Below, in pieces: positions 52,746-61,995 of a DNA stretch of 64,000 nucleotides (position 1 is the first letter of the stretch; every line of letters begins with the position of its first letter). This stretch comes from Rufibacter immobilis (GTDB lineage Bacteria > Bacteroidota > Bacteroidia > Cytophagales > Hymenobacteraceae). The position numbers and the translations under genes are program-made. Below the pieces are notes generated by a model that worked only from the letters and a program-made list of their open reading frames with translations, did no database searches and was not told the origin of the DNA. The DNA lies in the NCBI RefSeq assembly GCF_003721565.1, contig NZ_RJJE01000009.1, positions 806,001 to 870,000 of the forward strand, in the 5' to 3' direction.

Positions 52746-53897
52746 CTATGGCATCACGGTTAACCTCCTTCCTTTCCGTTTAAAATGAACCGTTTCTGTT
52801 AATTCCAGCATGTTGAGCACGTCTGTGATGTCCTCGAAGCGGGAGACGGTGCCCGTAAAACTCTTGTGGTCAACCTCGCCCTCGTACACTACTTCCACAT
52901 CATACCAGCGGGCTATTTTGCGCATGACGCTGTGCAGGTCCTCGTCATGGAACAGGAACTGACCGTTTTTCCAGGCGATGCTTTCCTGGGCATCTACCTG
53001 CTCTACTTTCAGGGAATTGGAAGCCAGCTGGAGGACAGCTTCCTGATTGGGTTTAATGGTGACCTCTCCGGTAGAATTGCTCACTTTCACGGCGCCTTCC
53101 AGCAAGGTGGTGCGCAGCTGAGTTTCGTCTTCATAGGCCATGAGGTTGAAATGGGTGCCCAGCACCTCTACCTCCATCCCGCTTGATTTCACCTTGAAAG
53201 GCATGGCCGGGTTTTTGGCTACCTCAAAATAGGCTTCGCCCGTTAGCTCCACCATGCGCTCTTTGCCGGCGAAAGCCGCCGGGAACCGCAGCGACGAGGC
53301 CGCATTGAGCCACACCTTGGTGCCATCGGCTAGGGTAATCTGGTACTGCCCGCCGTGCGGGGTGGAGAGGGTATTGAATTGCGCTTGGCCTGCCGTAGGT
53401 TCCTGCCCCGAATAGGAAAGCTGACCGTCCAGCTTGATGATCTTGAAACCGCTGTGCTGGGACAGGTCGCCGTTGGCGGTGGCCTCCAGGTCAATCACGG
53501 TGCCATCGGCTAAGGTGAGATAGGCTTTGTTGCGCCCGGGCTGTACTTCTGCGGTGGTCGGCACTGAGGCTTTCTTCACCTCGGCTATTTGCCCGGCAGG
53601 CTGAGTCCGGAACAGGTAATAAACTCCTACAGACACCAACAGCAAGGCAATGGCCGCCGCCATACGCAGGAAAGGATAGTTGCGCCGCTTCTCTGCTTCC
53701 TGTAGCCCCGCTGCTTCCTGGAGCCGGTTGAAAATGGCGGCCTTTGTGGGCTCCTGGGGCCCCATGGCTTCTGAATCCCAGGGTAAATCCAGCAACTCAA
53801 ACTGGTCCTGGTACTCTTCCAGCAATTTCTTCTCCTGCGGGGTGCAGGTACCGTCAAGGTATTTCTGGTGCAGGATGACGTATTCTTCTCTGGTCAT
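52746..53897 (-). CDS. FecR-family anti-sigma factor
   Basis: A 383-residue protein from the ATG at 53897 (MTREEYVILHQKYLDGTCTP). The N-terminal cytoplasmic part (1-75) binds the sigma factor. One membrane helix lies at about 78-96 (MAAAIALLLVSVGVYYLF). The periplasmic FecR domain contains TLADGTKVWLNAASSLRFPAAF, GEAYFEVAKNPAMPF and GTHFNLMAYEDE. The C-terminal FecR_C-like part contacts the STN domain of SusC. It is encoded just upstream of susC, and the ECF sigma gene lies divergently. Confidence 0.93.
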   Translation of the reverse strand: MTREEYVILHQKYLDGTCTPQEKKLLEEYQDQFELLDLPWDSEAMGPQEPTKAAIFNRLQEAAGLQEAEKRRNYPFLRMAAAIALLLVSVGVYYLFRTQPAGQIAEVKKASVPTTAEVQPGRNKAYLTLADGTVIDLEATANGDLSQHSGFKIIKLDGQLSYSGQEPTAGQAQFNTLSTPHGGQYQITLADGTKVWLNAASSLRFPAAFAGKERMVELTGEAYFEVAKNPAMPFKVKSSGMEVEVLGTHFNLMAYEDETQLRTTLLEGAVKVSNSTGEVTIKPNQEAVLQLASNSLKVEQVDAQESIAWKNGQFLFHDEDLHSVMRKIARWYDVEVVYEGEVDHKSFTGTVSRFEDITDVLNMLELTETVHFKRKGRRLTVMP

Positions 53898-54567
53898 GGG
53901 TGTGGTGGCCTTGTACAGATAGAGAGACCTTTTCCCGCCCCCACACACATACTTTGGGTAAAAATTTTTCAAATTTTTCTAATAAGCCCCAAAAATGGCG
54001 CAGAAACGCACGGCTATTGAATGAAATAAAAAGAAAGCATTAGAAAGGCAAGACCTTTTCAGTAATGCCTCAAGCTCTACTGTTTTGGGCCTGTTTTAGG
54101 AAAAAAGCCCTTGAAACGGGAACGCTGCGCTTTTAACCAAGCCCGGGAAGACTGCCTGCTCTCCACGGCGTATGGCAAGGATGCCATGTGCTTTTCCTCC
54201 ATGTTCAAGAAACTGATTTAGGGAAGTTTTCAGCAAAGAAGCCTTAAAACAGCTTCTTTAAGCTTTCCACCGCATTAAGCAGGGGAATAATTTACCATCA
54301 ACGGAGCTTGCCTTTGTCAGAAATGCAAAGGGTATTGCCTTAATCGGTCTGAAATTTTAATTAAGGCAAAAAGAGTTGTTAAAAAATTTCATTATCTTGC
54401 TCTAGCTTATGTGCCAGGCACCTTCGGAACAAAACGTAACCTAAGCGTAACTTAACCATAACGTTCACCTTACTTTTACCCCTTTTTTTTGCGATCAATT
54501 ACCGGCTGGGGCAGGCCGGTTCTTAAAAATCAATGCACCCAAGCTCCATCATTAAATAGAAGCGTCT
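53898..54567. other. Intergenic region between fecR and the ECF sigma gene
   Basis: About 670 nt of divergent promoter region. It holds decayed palindromic elements at 54080-54119 and around 54210-54255. A conspicuous AT-rich stretch at 54340-54490 should hold the ECF promoter, but no clear TAnnTTTG was found. No gene was seen. Confidence 0.55.
54080..54119. repeat. Decayed TTTAGGGGC palindromic element
   Basis: CTGTTTTGGGCCTGTTTT and AAAAAAGCCCTTGAAACGG can still pair partly. A second, weaker relic lies near 54210-54255. Confidence 0.55.
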
Positions 54568-55140
54568 ATGTTTCGTGACCAATCAGATGCAGCCCTGTGG
54601 GAAGCCATCCGGCAAGATGACTCAAAAGCATTTACCGCTCTTTTTGAGCGGTACTGGTCGCGGGTGTTCACCACCGCTTTCTCGCACCTGAAAGACCGGG
54701 AAGCCTGCGAGGACATTGTGCATTCCATCTTCCTCAACATCTGGACCAAGCGCCACCAACTCCAGATTGACTCCTTCCAGCAGTACCTGACCGCCGCGGC
54801 CCGCTACCACGTGTACAAGCGCCTGAAGACCGCCAAAGTCATTCCTTTGCAGTACACCGACCAGGTAGAGACCTTACCGCAACCGGCACAGGCCAACAAG
54901 GGGGAAGAGGAAATCTGCGCCCGGGAGCTGGAGCACCAATTAGAGAGCCACCTGGAGAAATTGCCCAAACGGTGCCAGGAAGTGTTTTACCTCAGCCGGA
55001 AAATGCTCCTCTCCAACGACGACATCGCCTCGCAGCTGGGCATCTCCAAACGGAGCGTGGAAAACCAGATCACGGCGGCCCAGCGGCACCTGCGCATCTT
55101 CCTGAAGAACGCCGCCTTTCTGCTGGTTTTCCTGACCTAG
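54568..55140 (+). CDS. ECF-family RNA polymerase sigma factor
   Basis: A 190-residue sigma-70 factor. Region 2 is at residues about 10-85 (ALWEAIRQDDSKAFTALFERYWSRVFTTAFSHLKDREACEDIVHSIFLNIWTKR). Region 4 is at about 125-180 (LEKLPKRCQEVFYLSRKMLLSNDDIASQLGISKRSVENQITAAQRHL). The C-terminus is a hydrophobic tail (NAAFLLVFLT), common in Bacteroidota ECF factors paired with FecR. It should activate the fecR-susCD set. Confidence 0.94.
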   Translation: MFRDQSDAALWEAIRQDDSKAFTALFERYWSRVFTTAFSHLKDREACEDIVHSIFLNIWTKRHQLQIDSFQQYLTAAARYHVYKRLKTAKVIPLQYTDQVETLPQPAQANKGEEEICARELEHQLESHLEKLPKRCQEVFYLSRKMLLSNDDIASQLGISKRSVENQITAAQRHLRIFLKNAAFLLVFLT

Positions 55141-55191
55141 CCGCCGCACGTGGTTCACGCACCGGAGCAGCTTTTTTGAAAGGAACAGAAA

Positions 55192-55233
55192 GGCGTTTAG
55201 AGGCTCTTTTTCCAAAAACAGGCCCTAAACGCC
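55192..55233. repeat. TTTAGGGGC palindromic element
   Basis: GGCGTTTAGAGGCTCTTTTT and AAAAACAGGCCCTAAACGCC around CC, between convergent genes (52 nt after the sigma gene, 38 nt from the membrane-protein gene). Confidence 0.9.
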
Positions 55234-55270
55234 GAAACAGGCACGTTGCCCGTTCGTCACCAGGTTAAAC

Positions 55271-55666
55271 TTAAGCAGCGGGAGCCTTCGTTGCCAACGG
55301 ATGCCGGAACGCGATAAGCCCGAACAGCAACGCGAACACACCGTAGCCCACCGCCAGCGGCCACAGCACATAGCCATTAAGCTGCTGCCCGGCTTTCAGA
55401 AGCGCCAGCGCCCCTACCAGAAAGTGCATGAAATTGCCCAGCGCCACCGGCCGCGCGTAAATACCGCCAATCAGGATTCCTTTCGCCATCCAGTTCAGGA
55501 TCGCAAACCCCAGGTACAGCGCCCCCAGCAACTGCACCAGCACCGGCATTATTCCCGTGGTTTCCTCCCCCAGTTGCTGCAAAAGTTCGTGCGGCAGAAA
55601 AGAAGCAATAAATCCTAATACCGCCATGAGAACGGCACTGGCAAGCATAATCAACTTTGTATTCAT
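55271..55666 (-). CDS. Small four-helix membrane protein, unknown
   Basis: A 131-residue protein with four hydrophobic segments (IMLASAVLMAVLGFIASF, MPVLVQLLGALYLGFAIL, FMHFLVGALALLKAG, VLWPLAVGYGVFALLFGLIAF). It has conserved-looking Gly, Asn and Met (LGFAILNWMAKGILIGGIYARPV). This resembles small DoxX-like or DUF4345-like membrane proteins of unknown function. Monocistronic. Confidence 0.78.
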   Translation of the reverse strand: MNTKLIMLASAVLMAVLGFIASFLPHELLQQLGEETTGIMPVLVQLLGALYLGFAILNWMAKGILIGGIYARPVALGNFMHFLVGALALLKAGQQLNGYVLWPLAVGYGVFALLFGLIAFRHPLATKAPAA

Positions 55667-55724
55667 GGCAAAAGTTTTCCTTCGTCCTAAGATATAGAAT
55701 TACTGCCATATTCCATAGAAACGA

Positions 55725-55774
55725 AAATCCCGTTTAGGGGCTGTTTTTGGAAAAACGGCCCCTAAACGGGATTT
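55725..55774. repeat. TTTAGGGGC palindromic element with extended AAATCCC/GGGATTT ends
   Basis: AAATCCCGTTTAGGGGC and GCCCCTAAACGGGATTT pair over 17 bases, plus inner arms. It is 18 nt after the MFS gene stop. Confidence 0.94.
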
Positions 55775-55791
55775 CAGAGATTGCCCAGGGT

Positions 55792-57222
55792 TCAGCTCAG
55801 CGCTCTGGTGCGGTAGCCCACAAAGCCGTAGTAGACGATGTAGAGGTAGCAGAGCAGGGGCACCAGGAAGGAGAGCTGCACGTCGCCGGTCACGTCGGCG
55901 AACACGCCCTGCAGCGGCGGCACGATGGCCCCGCCCACGATGGCCATCACCAGCAGCGAGGAACCCTGGCTCGTGTGCACGCCCAGCCCCTTGATGGCCA
56001 GGTCGAAGATGGTAGGGAACATCACGGAGTTGAACAACCCAATCCCGATCACCGCCCACATGGCCACCGCGCCCTGCCCGAAGGTCCCGATCAACAGCAG
56101 CACGATTACCGCCGTGGCGTACAGCCCCACGGTGCGGTTGGGGATGAAACGGCCCAGCAGCAGCACCCCGAAGTTCACCGTAATGAGGCCCAGAATGATC
56201 AGCGCCTGGTTTAGGTCATAGAGGACGGAAACGGCCCCAAACGTCACCGCCGCAATCACGGCCATGATCCCGTATTTGACGCCATTACTGCGCAGCTGCG
56301 CCAGAGCCACCGCCCCGAAGAACCGCCCGATCATGGCCCCGCCCCAGTAGAACGACAGGAAGTGCTTGGCCCCAGACTCGTCCAGCCCCGCGATCTGCGG
56401 CAGCTTGAGGTAGTTGATGAGCATGCTGCCCACGGCCACCTCGCCGCCCACGTACATGAAGATGCAGATGATGCCCAGCACCAGGTGCCGGTGCCGCAAA
56501 GCGCCGGAACCCGCCACCACGCCGGCCCCGTCATCGCCGGTGAGGCGCGGCAGGCGGGCCAGCTTGATGATGACGGCAATGACCAGCAACGCAGCGGCCA
56601 GGCCGATGTAGGGCGCCTTCACCGATTCGGCGGTAACCTCGCCCGCCCCGGACACCTGGTCGAAGATGAGGTAGCCGCCGATGATGGGCGCGATGGTGGT
56701 CCCGAAGGAGTTGAGCGCCTGCGTCAGGTTCATGCGGCTGGAGGAGGACTCCGGCGGCCCCAGGATGGAAACGTACGGGTTGGCCGTGATCTGGAGCACC
56801 GTGATGCCCGAGGCCAGCACGAACAGCGCGCCCAGGAACAGCCCGTAGCTGTGCAGGTCGGCGGCGGGCAGGAACAGCAGGCAGCCCAGCGCCGTCACCA
56901 CCAGCCCCACAATGATGCCGTTCTTGTACCCGATCCTGAGGATAGGGTCCCCCTTGGTGACCGATACCGCGAAATACAGGAACGACACGATGAAGTATGC
57001 CCCGAAGAAGGCCGTCTGGATGAGCATGGCCTGCCAGTTCTGCAGCGTGAAGACCTGCTGCAGCTTGGGGATGAGGATGTCGTTCATGCACGTGATGAAG
57101 CCCCACATGAAGAACAGCATTGTCACGGTCATGAGCGGCCCCAGATAACTTCCGCCGCCGGGGGCGCCCACACCCGCGGCCGGAGGGGCCGCCGAGGGAG
57201 CGCTGTTGGTAATGCCTGCCAT
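55792..57222 (-). CDS. Sugar MFS transporter (FucP/GluP-like)
   Basis: A 476-residue proton symporter of the FucP/glucose-galactose family. Marks: MLFFMWGFITCMNDILIPKLQQVFTL in helix 1, GFxxxxLQITANPYV as ASGITVLQITANPYVSILG, SRMNLTQALNSFGTTIAPIIGG, and GLFNSVMFPTIFDLAIKGLG. It imports hexoses such as glucose, galactose or mannose. The base composition is visibly more GC-rich than its neighbours (long runs of GCC, CTG and GGC codons), suggesting a different origin. It lies next to the mannan regulator, so monosaccharides from that operon are candidate substrates. Confidence 0.93.
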   Translation of the reverse strand: MAGITNSAPSAAPPAAGVGAPGGGSYLGPLMTVTMLFFMWGFITCMNDILIPKLQQVFTLQNWQAMLIQTAFFGAYFIVSFLYFAVSVTKGDPILRIGYKNGIIVGLVVTALGCLLFLPAADLHSYGLFLGALFVLASGITVLQITANPYVSILGPPESSSSRMNLTQALNSFGTTIAPIIGGYLIFDQVSGAGEVTAESVKAPYIGLAAALLVIAVIIKLARLPRLTGDDGAGVVAGSGALRHRHLVLGIICIFMYVGGEVAVGSMLINYLKLPQIAGLDESGAKHFLSFYWGGAMIGRFFGAVALAQLRSNGVKYGIMAVIAAVTFGAVSVLYDLNQALIILGLITVNFGVLLLGRFIPNRTVGLYATAVIVLLLIGTFGQGAVAMWAVIGIGLFNSVMFPTIFDLAIKGLGVHTSQGSSLLVMAIVGGAIVPPLQGVFADVTGDVQLSFLVPLLCYLYIVYYGFVGYRTRALS

Positions 57223-57303
57223 AGTTTGTTTGCTTTTTGGTAACAGTGAAGGTATGAACTTTCAACAGAATCTCGGCAATGCCGTGCGCAGCGGCCGGTG
57301 AGG

Positions 57304-57354
57304 GATTTTCCGTTTAGCGGCTCTTTTTCCAAAAACGGCCCCTAAACGGAAATC
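57304..57354. repeat. TTTAGGGGC palindromic element with GATTTTCC/GGAAATC ends
   Basis: GATTTTCCGTTTAGCGGC and GCCCCTAAACGGAAATC, one bulged T on the left. It lies 82 nt upstream of the MFS gene start. Confidence 0.88.
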
Positions 57355-57397
57355 TGTCTGAAAAATCCGTTCGCGGTCACGCACCATCTGGGTTTTC

Positions 57398-57438
57398 TGG
57401 TTTAGGTCTATTTCAGGAAAAAGGGGCGCTAAACGCAG
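57398..57438. repeat. TTTAGGGGC palindromic element, diverged
   Basis: TGGTTTAGGTCTATTTC and GGAAAAAGGGGCGCTAAACGC pair incompletely, 20 nt after the AraC gene stop. Confidence 0.65.
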
Positions 57439-57457
57439 ATTTTCCAGCCCCACCCTA

Positions 57458-58330
57458 TTAAATAAACACCCGTGAGCCCGAGTAATTCTGCCGGAATTCT
57501 TTGGGGGTACAGCCGTTCTTGCGTTTAAAGATCCGGTTAAAGTAAGAGAGGTTGTTGAAACCGCACTTGTAGGAAACCTCAGAGATGGTCTCAGTGGTGT
57601 CTATCAGCATGCGGGAAGCGTGACCCAGCCGTATCTCATTCAGGCTTTCAATAAAGGTTTTGCCCGTGCGCTTCTTGATGAATCTACTGAAGGAGACTTC
57701 GGGCATATTCACTACTTTGGCCACATCGGCTAGCGACACCTCTTTGTCATAGTAGGTTTGCATGTACTCAAAGGCTTTCTCAATGCGGCGGCTGTAGTAG
57801 TTGAACTGGTCAGAGGTAAAGGAGCTGTTGGACAGCGTGCGCATGTTGCGCGAGATGGACAGATCATGCAGAATAGAGATCAACTCCAGCACAGAGTCAA
57901 AACCGCCTTTCTGGGTAAGCTGCTGCAACCGGGGCCTGAACGCCTCCTTAATCTCCCTGGAAAAAGAAATTCCGCGGCCGGCCCGCTCCAGCAGGGCTTT
58001 GATGAAACTGAGCTGGTTCCGGCGCAGGAACTTATCATCTAACAAGTCGCGGTGAAACTGGATGGTGATTTCCTCTATGTTCCTGGTCTTGCACTGGTGC
58101 GTGAACCAGCCGTGCGGCAGGTTGCTGCCCACCAGCACCAGGTCATAGTCATCAATGATCTCCACATGGTCTCCCACCACCCGTTTGGCTCCGGCCGCGT
58201 TGTACACAAAGTTGAGCTCAAAGTCTTCGTGGTAGTGCAACGGAAAGTTAAACTCTTCCTTCACCCTGGAGAAGAGCGTGAAGCAATCGTTCTGGGTTAA
58301 GGGGGTAATCTCGCGGTAAACTGAACTCAT
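57458..58330 (-). CDS. AraC-family transcriptional regulator
   Basis: A 290-residue regulator. The N-terminal cupin domain (FNFPLHYHEDFELNFVYNAAGAKRVVGD) senses a ligand, probably a sugar. The C-terminal double HTH has ISEVSYKCGFNNLSYFNRIFKRKNGCTPKEFRQNY. It is divergent from the mannan operon (559 nt between start codons), which makes it the likely activator of that operon. Confidence 0.92.
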   Translation of the reverse strand: MSSVYREITPLTQNDCFTLFSRVKEEFNFPLHYHEDFELNFVYNAAGAKRVVGDHVEIIDDYDLVLVGSNLPHGWFTHQCKTRNIEEITIQFHRDLLDDKFLRRNQLSFIKALLERAGRGISFSREIKEAFRPRLQQLTQKGGFDSVLELISILHDLSISRNMRTLSNSSFTSDQFNYYSRRIEKAFEYMQTYYDKEVSLADVAKVVNMPEVSFSRFIKKRTGKTFIESLNEIRLGHASRMLIDTTETISEVSYKCGFNNLSYFNRIFKRKNGCTPKEFRQNYSGSRVFI

Positions 58331-58888
58331 AGCTAATGATTTAAGCTGCTAAATTACAGAACAACATTATTGATACCGTAAAAAGGTTAAAAAAATACCA
58401 CAGCTTCAAACGTTTTCTTTATTAAACTCAATACCAATCGCGGTTATTTACGACCCAAAAGTATTCAGGCTTCTTCTCCGCTCGCTTTAGAGAACCTACC
58501 CATACAATGGCAAAACGTGTAGCTACACACGATCAGCATTGCCACAATGAACTCCGCAGAAATTATCGATAACAATAGTTGGAGGCTGCTTTCCAGATCC
58601 AACAGAACACATTACGGTTAGTTAGCCATCATCCACCAACTACACATCAAACAAATGATAAAATAGTATTATAAGCCAGCATGAAAACTATGTAGTTTTG
58701 TAAACGGCCTTAGTAAAGTTGTGCCAGATTAGCAGAGACCCTGACCGAGTTGCTGCAAGCCAGTTTTGCGGCTCCATGCCTGGCTCCTAGTGCTGCACGA
58801 CCTAACCATGGCCCATGCCTTTTCTCCGGGAACGTCTGGAGGCTGAGGACAAACTTTTAGCTGAGACTCTCGCTTTACCCACAAAACC
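58331..58888. other. Divergent control region of the mannan operon
   Basis: About 560 nt between the AraC gene and GH26. AT-rich to about 58700. It should hold operators for the AraC regulator, but I could not pick out a convincing repeated motif. No gene or palindromic element was seen. Confidence 0.55.
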
Positions 58889-60028
58889 ATGACGAGACTT
58901 TTTCTGGCGTGTTTTCTGTTTTTGTCAGTTGCCCTTACTTCCTATGGGCAGGCGCTGCCCATCAACAGAAAAGCGACCCCTGAAACCAAAAACCTGTACG
59001 CCAACCTGCAACGCCTGGCCAAGAAAGGCATTATGTTTGGGCACCAGGATGATCTGGCCTATGGCATTGGCTGGAAGTACGAACCAGGCCGGTCAGATGT
59101 GAAAGACGTGGTAGGAGAATATCCGGCGGTGGCCGGCTGGGACTTAGGCCATCTGGAACTAGGCAAACCCGCCAACCTGGATGGGGTACCTTTTGAGCAG
59201 ATGCGCTCCTTCGTGCAGGAAATTTACGCCAAGGGCGGCCTCAACACGTTCAGCTGGCACCTCAACAACCCTCTGGACCCTTCTAAAACCAGCTGGGACA
59301 CCATGGACTCCACCATTCAGCACCTGTTCAAAGATCCCAAGGCCCTGAAACGCTATGAATCCTGGCTAGACGGGTTGGCTACATTCATGAAAAGCCTGAA
59401 AGGCCCCAAGGGTGAACTGATTCCGGTGGTATTCCGGCCGCTGCATGAACACACCGGCAGCTGGTTCTGGTGGGGCCGCAACCATTGCTCGCCGCAGGAA
59501 TATAAACAGATGTGGCGCTTCACGGTAGATTACCTGCGCAAGAAAAAAGCCAACAACCTGCTTTTCGCCTACTCCACAGACCGCTTCACCTCCCGCGAAG
59601 ATTACCTGGAGCGCTACCCCGGTGATGACTATGTAGACATTGTGGGCTTTGACATTTACCACCGCCTGCCGCAAGACACCACCCAAACGGCACAGGCTAC
59701 GCAAACCTTCATCAAAGAAACCCGCCAGATGGTGGAAACCCTTCGGCAGATTGGCCAGGAGAAAAACAAAGTCTGGACCCTGAGTGAAACCGGCCTGGAA
59801 ACGCTTCCTTTAGCCGACTGGTGGACGAACGTGCTCACTCCTATTGTACAGGACGCGGGCCTGTCTTACGTCATGGTGTGGCGAAACGGTAGGCCAGACC
59901 ATTACTACGCCCCCTACCCCGGGCAGAAAAGTGTCCCAGACTTCAAAATCTTCCACCGCAACCCCAAAGTGTTCTTCATAAACAAGGCGGCGCAGGAGCA
60001 ATTATACGCCCCACCCGCCAAAAAATAA
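58889..60028 (+). CDS. GH26 endo-beta-mannanase
   Basis: A 379-residue exported glycosidase (signal ending near TSYGQ). GH26 retaining mannanases hydrolyse beta-1,4-mannan. The acid/base Glu is E187 in RPLHEHTGSWFWW, and the nucleophile is E300 in TLSETGLE. Substrate-contact positions are also family-like: GHQDD at 51-55, WDLGHLE, TFSWHLNNP and GFDIYHR. Length is typical for a single-domain enzyme. It is first in the operon. Confidence 0.94.
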   Translation: MTRLFLACFLFLSVALTSYGQALPINRKATPETKNLYANLQRLAKKGIMFGHQDDLAYGIGWKYEPGRSDVKDVVGEYPAVAGWDLGHLELGKPANLDGVPFEQMRSFVQEIYAKGGLNTFSWHLNNPLDPSKTSWDTMDSTIQHLFKDPKALKRYESWLDGLATFMKSLKGPKGELIPVVFRPLHEHTGSWFWWGRNHCSPQEYKQMWRFTVDYLRKKKANNLLFAYSTDRFTSREDYLERYPGDDYVDIVGFDIYHRLPQDTTQTAQATQTFIKETRQMVETLRQIGQEKNKVWTLSETGLETLPLADWWTNVLTPIVQDAGLSYVMVWRNGRPDHYYAPYPGQKSVPDFKIFHRNPKVFFINKAAQEQLYAPPAKK

Positions 60029-60073
60029 GAGCCTCTTTATATACTAACTCGCCAAACACAAACCACCACCCAA

Positions 60074-61945
60074 ATGAAACTAACGGCGCTTGACATAAGC
60101 ATCATTTTCCTCTACCTGATAGCGGTAGCGGCCATTGGGCTATTCCTACAGAAGAAGGCGAAGGAGAACAAAGAAGCCTACATGCTGGGCGGCAACACGC
60201 TGCCGTGGTACGCGCTGGGGCTCTCCAACGCGTCGGGGATGTTTGATATTTCCGGCACCATGTGGATGGTGATGCTGGGCTTTGTGTACGGCCTCAAGAG
60301 CATCTGGATTCCGTGGCTGTGGCCGTCTTTCAATCAGATTTTCCTGATGATGTTTCTGGCGGCTTGGCTACGCAAGTCTAACGTGACCACCGGGGCCGAA
60401 TGGATGCTCACCCGCTTTGGTCGCGGCAGAGACTCCAACAAATCTCACAGCATTGTGGTGGCCTTTGCTCTTCTGAGCTGCCTGGGCTTTCTGGCCTACG
60501 GTTTCATTGGCTTGGGCAAGTTTGTGGAAATTTTTGTGCCGTGGTCGGCGGTGCAGCCGTACGTGCCTTTCACCGTTGCCCCTGAATATGTGCCGCACTT
60601 CTACGGCATGGTTTTCACACTCTTCGCGGTGTTCTACTCTGTGTTGGGAGGCATGGCCAGCATTGTCTGGGCCGATGTGTTGCAGTACGCCATCATGACC
60701 GCCGCTTCTATTGTAGTGGCCGTATTAGCCATTAACAATCTGGAGACCACGCCGCTCAACGTCCCCGAAGCCTGGAAAACCCCTTTCTTCGGGGCTACCC
60801 TGGACATGGATTGGACCGGCATCATTGACGATGTGAACGCCAAAATAAAGTCTGACGGCTATTCCCTCTTCGGGATTTTCTTCACTTTGATGGTTTTCAA
60901 GGGAGTACTCGCCAGTTTAGCCGGCCCTACCCCAAGCTATGACATGCAGAAGGTGCTTTCGGCGCGTTCACCGCAGGATGCCGCCAAAATGAGCGGGTTC
61001 GTGTCGGTGGTGCTCATTCCTACGCGCTATCTCATGATCATCGGGTTTACGGTGCTCGCCATCCTCAACTATGACCAGCTCAATCTGGAGTCGCCCACGG
61101 GCATTGACTTTGAGCGCATTCTGCCGGCGGCCATTCAGCGGTTTGCCCCCAGCGGGCTCATGGGTTTGTTGTTAGCGGGTTTGTTGGCGGCTTTTATTGG
61201 CACTTTCGCGGGTACGCTCAATGCCGCGCAGGCCTACCTGGTCAATGATGTGTACCTGCGGTATATCAACCCCAAAGCCTCCAATGCCACCGTGACTCGT
61301 ATGAACTACACCACAGGCATTGTGGTGGTACTGGTGAGCATGGTACTGGGCTTCTTCGCCAAAGACGTGAACAGTCTCTTGCAATGGATTGTGGCGGGCT
61401 TGTACGGCGGGTATATCTCGGCCAACGTGCTCAAGTGGTACTGGTGGCGCTTTAACGGCAGCGGCTTCTTCTGGGGCATGCTGGCCGGCATTATACCCGC
61501 GCTCATCTTCCCCTACCTCTTTGATGGCCTAGACCTCTACTATTTCCCGCTGCTGCTGCTGGTGTCTCTGGCGGGTAGCATCATAGGTACCTACCTGGCT
61601 CCGCCCACAGACGCAGAAACCCTCAAAAGCTTTTACAGAACCATCCGCCCCTGGGGCTTCTGGGGACCGGTGGCCGAACTGGTACAGGCTGAAGACCCCT
61701 CCTTTGTGCCTAACAAAAACTTCTGGCTGGACATGTTCAACGTGGTGGTGGGCGTTACCGCGCAGATGAGCCTCACGCTGTTGCCTATCTACCTGGTGCT
61801 GGGCATGTACACAGAATTAACGGTGGTAGCGGTCATCCTGCTGGTGTGCGGCCTCATTCTGAAAAAGACCTGGTGGGACAAATTACCGGAAGACGGCACC
61901 TCTGTGGCCGCGGCCCTCAAACAAAGATTAGTTACTCACAAATAA
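60074..61945 (+). CDS. Sodium:solute symporter family transporter
   Basis: A 623-residue SSS transporter with about 14 hydrophobic segments. Marks: YMLGGNTLPWYALGLSNASGMFDISGTMWMV in the first part and AGLLAAFIGTFAGTLNAAQAYLVNDVYLRYINPKA, the SSS signature with the Na+ site helix. It probably imports mannobiose or mannose products into the cytoplasm. It lies 45 nt after GH26 and is clearly part of the operon. Confidence 0.93.
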   Translation: MKLTALDISIIFLYLIAVAAIGLFLQKKAKENKEAYMLGGNTLPWYALGLSNASGMFDISGTMWMVMLGFVYGLKSIWIPWLWPSFNQIFLMMFLAAWLRKSNVTTGAEWMLTRFGRGRDSNKSHSIVVAFALLSCLGFLAYGFIGLGKFVEIFVPWSAVQPYVPFTVAPEYVPHFYGMVFTLFAVFYSVLGGMASIVWADVLQYAIMTAASIVVAVLAINNLETTPLNVPEAWKTPFFGATLDMDWTGIIDDVNAKIKSDGYSLFGIFFTLMVFKGVLASLAGPTPSYDMQKVLSARSPQDAAKMSGFVSVVLIPTRYLMIIGFTVLAILNYDQLNLESPTGIDFERILPAAIQRFAPSGLMGLLLAGLLAAFIGTFAGTLNAAQAYLVNDVYLRYINPKASNATVTRMNYTTGIVVVLVSMVLGFFAKDVNSLLQWIVAGLYGGYISANVLKWYWWRFNGSGFFWGMLAGIIPALIFPYLFDGLDLYYFPLLLLVSLAGSIIGTYLAPPTDAETLKSFYRTIRPWGFWGPVAELVQAEDPSFVPNKNFWLDMFNVVVGVTAQMSLTLLPIYLVLGMYTELTVVAVILLVCGLILKKTWWDKLPEDGTSVAAALKQRLVTHK

Positions 61946-61995
61946 GCGGACGGAGGCTTTCCCTGCCGTTTCCATAACACCCAATTTCTATTACC

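Noticed and set aside
53627-53857. Short minus-strand frame overlapping the start of fecR
   Set aside because: It is an out-of-frame shadow of the FecR N-terminus with an Arg/Pro-rich product.
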